Shown here: positions 33,062-41,363 of the stretch, one piece after another | Layout: the number at the start of each line of letters is the position of its first letter | Position numbering within the stretch: position 1 is the stretch's first letter | From: Pollutiaquabacter sp046052345 | GTDB lineage: Bacteria > Bacteroidota > Bacteroidia > AKYH767-A > 2013-40CM-41-45 | Direction of reading: 5' to 3' | Assembly: GCA_046052345.1 (NCBI GenBank) | Contig: JBJOMN010000005.1 | Coordinates: forward strand, 1-52,464 | DNA length: 52,464 nt | Position numbers and translations under genes: made by a program | The notes under the pieces: model-generated | The model's database searches: none | What the model was told of the DNA's origin: nothing | What the model saw: only the letters and a program-made list of their open reading frames with translations

Positions 33062-34366
33062 TTGAGGACTTTCATCAAACATATTCTTCTCTTGTCATTG
33101 CTGCTGTCGGGTGCACTGCCGAAGGCTTCGGCACAAACCAGGATGCGTGACACGGCCATAGTCATCACGGACCGGACGGACCTCGATGCCTTGTTCCGTC
33201 AGGCCCGGACCATGGGCGGTTCCGACAACAACGACCAGGCGCGACGTATCTGCCAGAAGATCCTGGAGCGCAAACCGGACTACACGGAAGTAAGAGTCTA
33301 CCTGGGACGCACTTTCGCCTGGGAAAAAGATTACGACAACGCCCGAACCGAACTCGGAAGGGTGCTGATCGAGAAGGAAAACGACCTGGATGCCCTGTCG
33401 GCGCTCATTGATGTGGAAACGTGGTCCGGCAACTACGATGTCGCCATGGACTACCTGAAACTAGCATTGAACCTGCATCCCACCAACGAAGACCTGCTGA
33501 TCAAACGGGCGAAGATCCAGATCCGTCAGGAGAACAAGGAGAGCGCTGCAATCACGCTAAGGCGTGTACTCGACCTCAACCCCGGAAACCGCACCGCCCT
33601 GAACATGATGGTATCTTTGGAATCGGAGCGACTGAACAACAGCTTCCAGGTCCAGTACGATTCCGATTTCTTCGACAAGGAACTCAAACCGCAGCAGGCG
33701 CTTTCGGGACAGCTGGGAAGGTCCTTCCGTTTCGGGTCGATCACGATGCGCGGCAACGCGGCGAACCGTTTCGGATACCAGGGCATACAGTACGAGGTTG
33801 AGAGTTACGTGCACTTCACCAAGACCTCCTATGCCGACCTCATCATAGGCACCTCCCAGTCGAGGATCTTCCCGGAACAGAATTACGTCGCTGAAATCTA
33901 CCAGAAAGTCCCGTGGGGTTTCGAGGTTTCCGGCGGCATCCGTTATCTGAAATTCACTACCGGCACGACCATCTATACCGCCTGTGTCTCCAATTACTTC
34001 AGCAATTACTGGTTGATGTTCCGGGTGTTTTTCAACCCGAGAACAAACAACCAGGTCTCGGACGCATCTTTCGTGCAGAACTCCTCCCAGACCTACTTCA
34101 TCCGCATGAGACGCTACATCACCGATGCGGACCATTTCATAGGAATACGGATGGGATATGGCGAATCGCCGGACGACCGCCGGTTGCTCAGCAAGACACC
34201 CTCGCTCGTCAAACTCACCACGTGGCAGGTCGGAGCAGAGCTGCAGCTCCGCGCCTTCGGCAGATATTTCATCAAAGGTGACGTCAATTATGCCAACCAG
34301 GAAGTACGCACAGATGTGATCCGGCAACGGCTCACCATGGGCTTACAGCTGAAAACCAATTTCTGA
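33062..34366 (+). CDS. TPR protein with YaiO-type outer-membrane beta-barrel
   Basis: 434 residues from a TTG start at 33062, chosen because it alone supplies the signal peptide (MRTFIKHILL...ASAQ); no earlier ATG exists. Residues 40-185 are TPR helices (DYTEVRVYLGRTFAWEKDY, NEDLLIKRAKIQIRQ). From about 190 to the end are beta strands ending in FQ/NF-type aromatic residues, matching the YaiO-like barrel domain. A TPR plus barrel is the layout of polysaccharide exporters such as PgaA and BcsC, so I infer export of a glycan made by the downstream synthase. The stop is three bases before the CotH gene. Confidence 0.83.
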   Translation: MRTFIKHILLLSLLLSGALPKASAQTRMRDTAIVITDRTDLDALFRQARTMGGSDNNDQARRICQKILERKPDYTEVRVYLGRTFAWEKDYDNARTELGRVLIEKENDLDALSALIDVETWSGNYDVAMDYLKLALNLHPTNEDLLIKRAKIQIRQENKESAAITLRRVLDLNPGNRTALNMMVSLESERLNNSFQVQYDSDFFDKELKPQQALSGQLGRSFRFGSITMRGNAANRFGYQGIQYEVESYVHFTKTSYADLIIGTSQSRIFPEQNYVAEIYQKVPWGFEVSGGIRYLKFTTGTTIYTACVSNYFSNYWLMFRVFFNPRTNNQVSDASFVQNSSQTYFIRMRRYITDADHFIGIRMGYGESPDDRRLLSKTPSLVKLTTWQVGAELQLRAFGRYFIKGDVNYANQEVRTDVIRQRLTMGLQLKTNF

Positions 34367-34369
34367 TTC

Positions 34370-35725
34370 ATGCATCGGATACTACGACATAACCTGTCCT
34401 TTCTTCTTGCTTTCACATTCTCCTTCAGCGTGTTCGGCCAGGACGTGAGTACCGGAAGTTCCAAGAAGAGCGAAAAGAAGATCGACAACGGAAAAGCTTT
34501 TTTCGAAAAGGACTCGATACACTCCATACGTCTCAACTTCCCGCAATGCAATTACTGGGACTCCCTTGCGTACTACAAGAAAACCGGCGACTCGCTGGAA
34601 AGCCCCCAGTACATGCAAGCCAGCGTGACAGTCGACGGGAAACTGTTCCATGCCTGCGGAGTACGCTTCAAAGGTGAATCGTCCTATCAGTTCTATCCCG
34701 GGAAGAAGAAACCGTTCCGCATCAAGTTCGACAAGTACATCAAAGGCCAGAACTACACCGGACTCAGGGAGATCAACCTGAACAACAACTTCAAGGACCC
34801 GACCATGATGCGCGAGAAGATCTTCCTCGACCTCATGAAGAAGTACGGACTGCCCGCACCGCGATGCACCTATGCGAAGGTCTATCTGAACGACAAGTAT
34901 CTCGGCCTGTATCTGGTGACCGAGAACATCGACGACGTGTTCCTGCAGACCCAGTTCGGGGACATCCGCGGAAACCTCTATCAGGGCGAACCGGTCGCCA
35001 CACTAGCCTATATCGGAAACGATCCCAAGAAATACGAGAAGCGCTATATCCTGCGGAACAACCGGACAAAGAACGAATGGTCCGACCTGATCCGGCTGAT
35101 CCGTATCTTCAACGACTCCACGCTTTCAGACGATGAATACGCCCGAAAGCTGGACGCCAACTTCGATGTCAACAAATGCCTGAAGGCGTGGGCCATCGAC
35201 AATATAATGGGCAACATCGATGCCTATAACATGTTCTATCCGCACAACTTCTTCCTTTTCCACGACAGCCTCACCATGAAGTGGCACTGGATCACCCTTG
35301 ACGGCAACTACGCCTTCGCAGCCTGGAACCCCATACTCAACTTTCCCCAGCTCGTACGGATGACCATCATGCGCCTGGACACTGTACCCAACAAGGCGCC
35401 TCGGCCGTTGCTCGACAAGATGCTTGTGGAAAACAAGTATCTCCGCAAGAGGTACCTCCAGATCGCTGATACGCTGCTCCGGTCCGACCTCCAGCCGGAA
35501 GCGATAGGACGGACGATCGACAGCCTTTCTCTCCGTATACGCGTCGCCGTCTATGCCGACGTGAACAAGATGTACTCCAATACGGATTTCGACACTAATA
35601 TCCGATCGACGATCGGGGACCCGCTGGATCCGGGCAACTTCATCCCCGGACTGAAATCCTATATCACGGAGCGGAGGAAATACATCGAAGAAGAACTCAA
35701 CCGTCTGCTGTCGAGTACCCCTTGA
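34370..35725 (+). CDS. CotH-family kinase (secreted)
   Basis: 451 residues with a signal peptide (ending about VFGQ). GVRFKGESSYQ (about 97-107) followed by FRIKFDKY and the C-terminal lobe HNFFLFHD ... WITLDGNYAF (about 307-316) match the CotH kinase family. Known CotH proteins are atypical kinases; spore coat CotH phosphorylates coat proteins. The usual catalytic Asp region (WDxD) here reads TLDGN. The target is unknown; in this operon it could be the barrel, a surface protein or the glycan. It follows the YaiO gene by three bases. Confidence 0.85.
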   Translation: MHRILRHNLSFLLAFTFSFSVFGQDVSTGSSKKSEKKIDNGKAFFEKDSIHSIRLNFPQCNYWDSLAYYKKTGDSLESPQYMQASVTVDGKLFHACGVRFKGESSYQFYPGKKKPFRIKFDKYIKGQNYTGLREINLNNNFKDPTMMREKIFLDLMKKYGLPAPRCTYAKVYLNDKYLGLYLVTENIDDVFLQTQFGDIRGNLYQGEPVATLAYIGNDPKKYEKRYILRNNRTKNEWSDLIRLIRIFNDSTLSDDEYARKLDANFDVNKCLKAWAIDNIMGNIDAYNMFYPHNFFLFHDSLTMKWHWITLDGNYAFAAWNPILNFPQLVRMTIMRLDTVPNKAPRPLLDKMLVENKYLRKRYLQIADTLLRSDLQPEAIGRTIDSLSLRIRVAVYADVNKMYSNTDFDTNIRSTIGDPLDPGNFIPGLKSYITERRKYIEEELNRLLSSTP

Positions 35726-35760
35726 AACCCGATGATGAAACGGACTAACCGAAACAAACC

Positions 35761-36909
35761 GTGGATTTCCTATTACAGATAAACTGGTCGGACATACAGT
35801 ATAACAGCCAGGAGCTCGGAAGGACGGTCTACAGCTTTCCGCTGCATCTTCGTGTATTGGGGATCATCACGGCTGTTTTCCTGTTGATAACCCTTCTGCT
35901 GCTTCTTACGATACTCGGCAGCCGGATCGTAAAGACAAAACGGTCGTTGAAACGTTCGGACCTTCAGCGGGCTTTCCAACCCGCATTGAGCCGTCTTCTT
36001 TTCGAAACGGAAAAGGAGCCCGGCGAAACAGAAATAAGGCAGGCTTTCGGGGAAATGGACCTGAAACAGCCTTTCATCCGTAAATCCCTTTCGGAAGAGA
36101 TCATTCACCTGCACGACAACTTCACCGGCGATGCCGCGGTTCGGCTGGAATCCGTTTTCAGGACAATTGATCTTCACAAGGACTCTCTTCAACGCCTTAA
36201 AAGCAGACGCTGGCACATGGTTGCCCGCGGAATGCGCGAACTGGCATTGATGAACATCCGGGAAGCGGTGGCCGATATCTCTTCCTTTCTGGAGCACAAG
36301 AATGAGATGCTTCGATACGAGGCGCGCATCACCATCATGAAGCTGAGCGCGCAGGATCCGCTGTCCTTTCTGGACAACGAGAAAGGCACTCTCAGCGAAT
36401 GGGACCAGTCCTACATCTACACCATGCTTTGCCGCATGCCGGAATTGTCCATCCCGGATTTCAGCCGATGGCTATCCTCGGGAAACGACAGTATCGTGGA
36501 TTTTTCCATAACGATGATCGGGGCCTTCCGTCAGGTCAAGTCGGCATCGGCCATCAGTGCGATGTTAAAGACCTCCGATGAACGTAGAAGGCTCATTATC
36601 GTGCGTGCGTTACGGAAGTGCGGAGCCACGCAGACCGAGCAGCAACTGATTGAACGCTATCCCGAAGAGACTATTGAAATCCGCGACGAAATCGTGCAGT
36701 CCTTCGCCACGCTTGGTTCAGGCAAGTCGGTCGCATTCCTTTCCGGGCTGCTGAAAAAAGGTCACGAAGAGGTCTCGCACACCGTCCACATCGTACGATC
36801 GCTGCTGGCCATCGGTCCGGAAGGCGAGCGTGCGGTGAACGAAGCCTTCCTGAGCGGTGAGGAGCGCCTCCGCACCGCCATACTTCACGCAAAAGACGTA
36901 CGACTCTGA
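35761..36909 (+). CDS. Membrane-anchored HEAT-repeat protein
   Basis: 382 residues from a GTG start. One transmembrane segment (about 30-52, VLGIITAVFLLITLLLLLTI) is followed by a basic stop-transfer stretch and a cytoplasmic region of alpha-helical HEAT-like repeats (for example VADISSFLEHKNEMLRYEA, SASAISAMLKTSDERRR, GKSVAFLSGLLKKGHEEV). HEAT arrays are scaffolds. Its position just before the glycosyltransferase, four bases apart, suggests it organises or regulates the synthase at the inner membrane, possibly contacting the CheY-like regulator. Confidence 0.82.
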   Translation: MDFLLQINWSDIQYNSQELGRTVYSFPLHLRVLGIITAVFLLITLLLLLTILGSRIVKTKRSLKRSDLQRAFQPALSRLLFETEKEPGETEIRQAFGEMDLKQPFIRKSLSEEIIHLHDNFTGDAAVRLESVFRTIDLHKDSLQRLKSRRWHMVARGMRELALMNIREAVADISSFLEHKNEMLRYEARITIMKLSAQDPLSFLDNEKGTLSEWDQSYIYTMLCRMPELSIPDFSRWLSSGNDSIVDFSITMIGAFRQVKSASAISAMLKTSDERRRLIIVRALRKCGATQTEQQLIERYPEETIEIRDEIVQSFATLGSGKSVAFLSGLLKKGHEEVSHTVHIVRSLLAIGPEGERAVNEAFLSGEERLRTAILHAKDVRL

Positions 36910-36913
36910 AACC

Positions 36914-38347
36914 ATGATGGGCTATTTCTTTTATTATTTCACGAAGTTCGCGGACCATTTCATCCTGATCTACAGCGGAATGCTGTTTCTCACCTATTTC
37001 ATACTGGCCGCTTACTCCGCGCTGGAAATGAAGAACTACCTCAGGAAGAACTCCTTCATCGATTACAGGGACATTCTCACATCGCCCTCCGCCCCTTCCA
37101 TATCGGTGATAGCTCCCGCTTATAACGAGTCGAAGACCATCGTAGAGAACGTCCGATCACTGCTCAACATACATTACGTCACGTTCGAGGTGATCATCAT
37201 CAACGATGGCAGCAAAGACGAGACACTTCAGCTGATGATAGACGCCTACGACCTTGAAAAGGTCCCGTATGCCTTCGACGAGCGTCTCCCCAGCAAGCCG
37301 ATACGAGGTATCTACAAATCCCGCATCCCGTCCCTCAGCAAACTCACTGTCGTAGACAAGGTGAACGGAGGGAAAGCGGATGCATTGAATGCAGGCATCA
37401 ACGTATCGAAATATGACCTCTTCGCCGCCATCGACGTGGACTGCATACTCGAGTACGAGTCATTGCTGAAGATGGTCAAGCCGTTCATGGAAGAGCGCAG
37501 CAAGAGCGAAGTGATCGCCGTCGGCGGTGTCGTCCGGATAGCCAATTCCTGCGAAGTGGAGGATGGCAAGATCGTCAAGGTGAATCTGCCGGACCAGCTA
37601 TTGCCCAGGGTCCAGGTGCTGGAATACATCCGTGCGTTCCTGCTGGGAAGGATGGCCTGGAGCCGGCTGAACGGGCTGATCCTTATCTCAGGCGCATTCG
37701 GGCTCTTCAACAAGAAAATCGCCGTAGCGGCCGGCGGATACAACCATAAGACCGTCGGAGAGGATATGGAATTGGTCATCCGCATGAGGAGGTACATGGA
37801 GGAGAACGACCGTCCCTACCGTGTCGTTTACCTGCCGGATCCGCTGTGCTGGACCGAAGCCCCTTCCAGCATGAAGATCCTGAGCAAGCAGCGAAACCGA
37901 TGGACGCGCGGAACCGCAGAAACGCTTTGGTTGCACAAGCGGCTCATACTTAATCCCCGGTATCATTTCCTGGGAATGATAAGCATGCCGTTCTGGTTCC
38001 TTTTCGAGTGGCTGGCTCCCATCGTGGAATCGCTGGCGCTGGCCTATCTTGTCATGATGACTTTCCTGGGCATCCTGAACGTGGAGATGTTCGTCACGTT
38101 GTTCATCACGATATACGCCTTCGCCATCCTTTATTCGACCGGGGCCATCCTGTTCGAGGAATTCTCTTATCATCAGTACAAGAGAAAAACGGACATCATC
38201 CGTCTTTTGGGAATTGCATTGATCGAACCGCTCTTCTTCCATCCGGTCAACGTCTATAACGCGGTAAGAGGCAATCTTGATCTTCTCACCGGCGTGAAGA
38301 ACTGGGGCGAGATGAAGCGGACCGGATTCCAGTCAGCGAAAAAGTGA
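36914..38347 (+). CDS. Processive family 2 glycosyltransferase (PgaC/BcsA-like exopolysaccharide synthase)
   Basis: 477 residues. An N-terminal membrane segment (about 16-38) precedes a GT-A domain with VIAPAYNES, IINDGSKDET, AAIDVDCIL (metal-binding DxD near 175), VGEDMEL (near 282) and the processive-synthase signature QRNRW (near 325). At least three C-terminal membrane segments follow (about 355-435). There is no PilZ domain. This is the layout of synthases for poly-N-acetylglucosamine, hyaluronan or cellulose-like polymers; the sugar is unknown. Start ATG 36914 lies four bases after the HEAT gene stop. Confidence 0.9.
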   Translation: MMGYFFYYFTKFADHFILIYSGMLFLTYFILAAYSALEMKNYLRKNSFIDYRDILTSPSAPSISVIAPAYNESKTIVENVRSLLNIHYVTFEVIIINDGSKDETLQLMIDAYDLEKVPYAFDERLPSKPIRGIYKSRIPSLSKLTVVDKVNGGKADALNAGINVSKYDLFAAIDVDCILEYESLLKMVKPFMEERSKSEVIAVGGVVRIANSCEVEDGKIVKVNLPDQLLPRVQVLEYIRAFLLGRMAWSRLNGLILISGAFGLFNKKIAVAAGGYNHKTVGEDMELVIRMRRYMEENDRPYRVVYLPDPLCWTEAPSSMKILSKQRNRWTRGTAETLWLHKRLILNPRYHFLGMISMPFWFLFEWLAPIVESLALAYLVMMTFLGILNVEMFVTLFITIYAFAILYSTGAILFEEFSYHQYKRKTDIIRLLGIALIEPLFFHPVNVYNAVRGNLDLLTGVKNWGEMKRTGFQSAKK

Positions 38348-38351
38348 TCCG

Positions 38352-39515
38352 TCAGCTCTTCTTTGCTGTCCGGGCGTACTCAGTCCGGAAAATATGCTGC
38401 ATCAAAGGAAGGTAGTATTCCCAGAAGAAGCGGTTCCGGTCGGTCTTATCGATGGCATTATATAGAAGAAACTTCAGCGTGGTGACGCCATTCAACCTCG
38501 CAAAACGGAACTTAGTAGGATTATCGGCGAAATCACCGCAGAAATAATAGAAACGGGGAGCCGTTCCGCGTCTTATGATGGCAGGAAAGGTATCCGGAAC
38601 CCCTGCGGAATCCAACAATATCTTTCCTTGCGGACTGAGGGGGAGCGTGAAATTAGCAACGACCTCGTTGCTGTCGTTTCCATTTTCCCAGACATCCATC
38701 CAGAAAGGATAGATGAGCCTGGCGGGAAGATCCGTCTGTTCTGCGAATTCAGGAAGTGTGACAATCTCAGGAATCCAGTCATTGAGCTCCCTGCCCTCCT
38801 CCAAGACCAGTACTTTACCCGATTCATGGACACACAAGATGCCTCCTTTTGAAAAAGGCCATTCCCCGGAATGATCCGTCCTGTATTGCCTTACAATCCA
38901 TTTGGGAAGATCCGGATTGTTCACGGTATCCAGCGAAACAATCGACCTGATCATCCATCCTGTCCATGACGTGCCGTACAGAGACTGGAAACGTTTCCGC
39001 ATGTCGGGCGGAGTCGGAAAACCGACGGTATTGAACTCCGCGACCACCAGCTTGTCTTTTTCAGCCATCTTCCGCATCAGGAGCAGGTCCTTTTCGGAGA
39101 GCCCTCCATAGATGCTGCCGGCATTATCATTTCGATCGAGGTGTACATACCATTCATTGCCCATGATTCCGTAGCAATCGGCGAAATAGGCGACTGCGTT
39201 GGTCGAAGCCATGCTGTCCAGTTCCGGCTCGTTCATCGTATCGAAATCCCTTACCTCATACCGCTCGTCCTCCTGCGGAAAAAAACCGAAATAATCCTGG
39301 TTGATATCGTAAAACTTACGGTCCCGTCGCACGTATTTATCGTACTCGAGAATCCAATTGATGGACCTGTGCTTGAAACTGTTTGCATTCAGGACGGTCT
39401 TATCGACGATGAGCAGGTCGAGCTCTTTCTTAGGACTGAACTCCCAGGCGATCCTCATCCACAAAGGTGTGGCCAGGATAATCAAGAGTACGAGGAGGAT
39501 AAGCCTGCTTTTCAT
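38352..39515 (-). CDS. Membrane-anchored conserved protein of unknown function
   Basis: 387 residues with one N-terminal membrane segment (about 4-23, LILLVLLIILATPLWMRIAW) and a large periplasmic part. The order of predicted strands (DLLIVDKTVLN near 33, KLVVAEFNTVG near 155) and the SLYGTSWTGW stretch hint at an alpha/beta fold like class I amidotransferases, but no catalytic triad is evident. It converges on the glycosyltransferase, with stops five bases apart, and diverges from the NtrC-like regulator. Membership in the polysaccharide locus is inferred from position only. Confidence 0.6.
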   Translation of the reverse strand: MKSRLILLVLLIILATPLWMRIAWEFSPKKELDLLIVDKTVLNANSFKHRSINWILEYDKYVRRDRKFYDINQDYFGFFPQEDERYEVRDFDTMNEPELDSMASTNAVAYFADCYGIMGNEWYVHLDRNDNAGSIYGGLSEKDLLLMRKMAEKDKLVVAEFNTVGFPTPPDMRKRFQSLYGTSWTGWMIRSIVSLDTVNNPDLPKWIVRQYRTDHSGEWPFSKGGILCVHESGKVLVLEEGRELNDWIPEIVTLPEFAEQTDLPARLIYPFWMDVWENGNDSNEVVANFTLPLSPQGKILLDSAGVPDTFPAIIRRGTAPRFYYFCGDFADNPTKFRFARLNGVTTLKFLLYNAIDKTDRNRFFWEYYLPLMQHIFRTEYARTAKKS

Positions 39516-39625
39516 CGGGAAAAGAAGTGTAAGATTAGGCCCCTAAATGTATTCTTTTGGGGGGCAATAAACGCAACCCTCCCACCCGTTTAAGGCTAAA
39601 AAGATACACAACAACCTGTTAAAAC

Positions 39626-40801
39626 ATGCCGGTTACACGGATATTCATCGTCGAAGACGACCAGTTCCTGAGTAAAATGATACAGCGTTCGCTGGAGAAA
39701 ACAGATGATCTGGAGGTGACCTGCTTCGCATCCGGAGAGGAATGTATGAATCAACTGCATCTCAACCCCGATATCGTCTCCATCGACTACCATCTTCCCG
39801 GGATGAACGGTATCGAACTGATGCAGCAGATACACAATTACAACAGCGAAATCCAATGCATCATGGTTTCGGGGCAGGACAAGATGGAAGTGGTCATCGA
39901 CACCTATAACAGGGGAGCGGTGAACTATATCATCAAGAACGATTGCGTCGCCATCGAACTTGAGAACACCATCAAGAACCTGTCAGGGAACGTCCGTCTC
40001 CGCCAGGAGAACGAGCGGTTGCAGTCGCTTGTTATCGACCGTAACCGGTACGATTCCATCCTGGGAAACAGTGCGCCGGTACTAAAGACACTGCGACTGA
40101 TACAGAAGGTCGAAAAGAGCAATATCATGGTGCTCATCACGGGTCAAAGCGGTACGGGAAAAGAGCTTGCCGCCCGTGCCATTCATTATAACTCTCCCCG
40201 TGCCAGAAAACCGTTTGTCACCGTGAACATGGGAGCCATCCCACCCGACCTCATCGAGAGCGAATTGTTCGGACACGAAAAAGGCGCCTTCACCGACGCA
40301 CGTGATAAACGGATCGGCAAATTCGAGGAAGCCAACGGAGGAACCATATTCCTGGATGAAATCGGGGAAATGGACCTGCTGCTGCAGACCAAATTATTAC
40401 GAGTCTTGCAGGAAAAGGAAGTGACCCGCATCGGTAGCAACAAACCGATAAAGCTGGATGTACGTGTAATCGCCGCCACCAACAGGAACCTGACCCAGGA
40501 AGTACGGGCCGGGAAGTTCAGGGAAGACCTTTATTACCGCCTGCAGGGATTCCTTATCCATCTGCCTCCGCTGTACGAACGGGGAGAGGATGTCATCCTG
40601 CTTTCCAAAAAATTCCTTCAGGAATTCTGTAAGGAAAACCGGATGGAGTCGCTGGCTATCAGCAAGGAGGCCATGACCTCTCTGATGAATTACAAATGGC
40701 CCGGAAACGTACGGGAACTGAAAGCGGTCATTGAACGTGCCGCTATCATGGCGGAGGGGAATACCATCACACAGGATGATCTGATTTTCATAGATAACTG
40801 A
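39626..40801 (+). CDS. Sigma-54-dependent response regulator lacking a DNA-binding domain (NtrC-like)
   Basis: 391 residues. Receiver domain 1-120 (IFIVEDDQFLS; phospho-Asp in VSIDYHLPG). AAA+ domain from about 145: Walker A GQSGTGKE (near 172), sigma-54 loop GAFTDA (near 220, variant of GAFTGA), Walker B GGTIFLDEIGEM, and the WPGNVREL box near 362. The protein ends 25 residues later, so the Fis-type helix-turn-helix normally at the C-terminus is missing. The stop is followed at once by a strong terminator, which argues against a frameshifted remnant. Such activators can act from solution (Helicobacter FlgR is the known precedent). Confidence 0.9.
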   Translation: MPVTRIFIVEDDQFLSKMIQRSLEKTDDLEVTCFASGEECMNQLHLNPDIVSIDYHLPGMNGIELMQQIHNYNSEIQCIMVSGQDKMEVVIDTYNRGAVNYIIKNDCVAIELENTIKNLSGNVRLRQENERLQSLVIDRNRYDSILGNSAPVLKTLRLIQKVEKSNIMVLITGQSGTGKELAARAIHYNSPRARKPFVTVNMGAIPPDLIESELFGHEKGAFTDARDKRIGKFEEANGGTIFLDEIGEMDLLLQTKLLRVLQEKEVTRIGSNKPIKLDVRVIAATNRNLTQEVRAGKFREDLYYRLQGFLIHLPPLYERGEDVILLSKKFLQEFCKENRMESLAISKEAMTSLMNYKWPGNVRELKAVIERAAIMAEGNTITQDDLIFIDN

Positions 40802-40820
40802 ACACAATTACCCGCTTTGT

Positions 40821-40849
40821 AAGCCCCCGGAGTAATTCGGGGGCTTTTT
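40821..40849 (+). terminator. Intrinsic terminator after the NtrC-like gene
   Basis: AAGCCCCCG and CGGGGGCTT form a 9-base-pair stem with an 8-base loop, followed by T residues. It separates the regulatory/polysaccharide locus from the surface-protein unit. Confidence 0.93.
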
Positions 40850-41062
40850 CATTTCGGGAATAGAAAATCCTCGGTCAGACATCCATCTTACCGGACTGAC
40901 AGAAGTCCAAAACCGGAAAAAGCCGGAAAATATGTCGAATCGGAATGTACAGGCGGTTATTCTTCAAATAATGCAGGAATCCTTACGAATGTATGCACGC
41001 ATACCGCTACTTACGGACGAATGGCGACAGATGCAGTAAAATAGGACAAGAAGAAAAGTGTC

Positions 41063-41344
41063 ATGTCCAAGAAATCCAGATTGAGCGGCCGGCAGCGGAA
41101 CCGGATGCGGATGCGTCGGTTAATCATCGCTGCATTCGCCTTCCTGTTCACAGGTACTGTAGTGACGACAATCATCATCAACATGACCAGGAGCGACCGC
41201 AGCCGTGCGAAAGACACCGAAATACGCGTCATGCAACTGATGGAGGAAGAAGAATATGTGACCGGATTCTCCGTAGACGCCCCGGTACTACGACCCGAGG
41301 ACCGGCCGACGGGAGAAAAGATCTTCTACAAGAAAATACACTAA
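41063..41344 (+). CDS. Small membrane protein with N-terminal GRQRxRM motif
   Basis: 93 residues. A very basic N-terminus (KSRLSGRQRNRMRMRR) precedes one transmembrane segment (about 20-40), then a charged, acidic tail (MEEEEYV). The basic N-terminus predicts the C-terminal part is outside the cytoplasm. The same RLxGRQRxRM plus membrane segment opens the protein at 44827, two genes downstream. No known family recognised. It is 19 bases before the large adhesin gene and probably in the same transcript. Confidence 0.72.
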   Translation: MSKKSRLSGRQRNRMRMRRLIIAAFAFLFTGTVVTTIIINMTRSDRSRAKDTEIRVMQLMEEEEYVTGFSVDAPVLRPEDRPTGEKIFYKKIH

Positions 41345-41363
41345 TAACCGGACGAACTCGTCA

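Noticed and set aside
39555..39577. Possible sigma-54 (-24/-12) promoter upstream of the NtrC-like gene
   Set aside because: A GG-N10-GC spacing exists in the G-rich run, but the flanking TGGC and TTGC bases do not match. No better site was found before 33062 or 41063 either.
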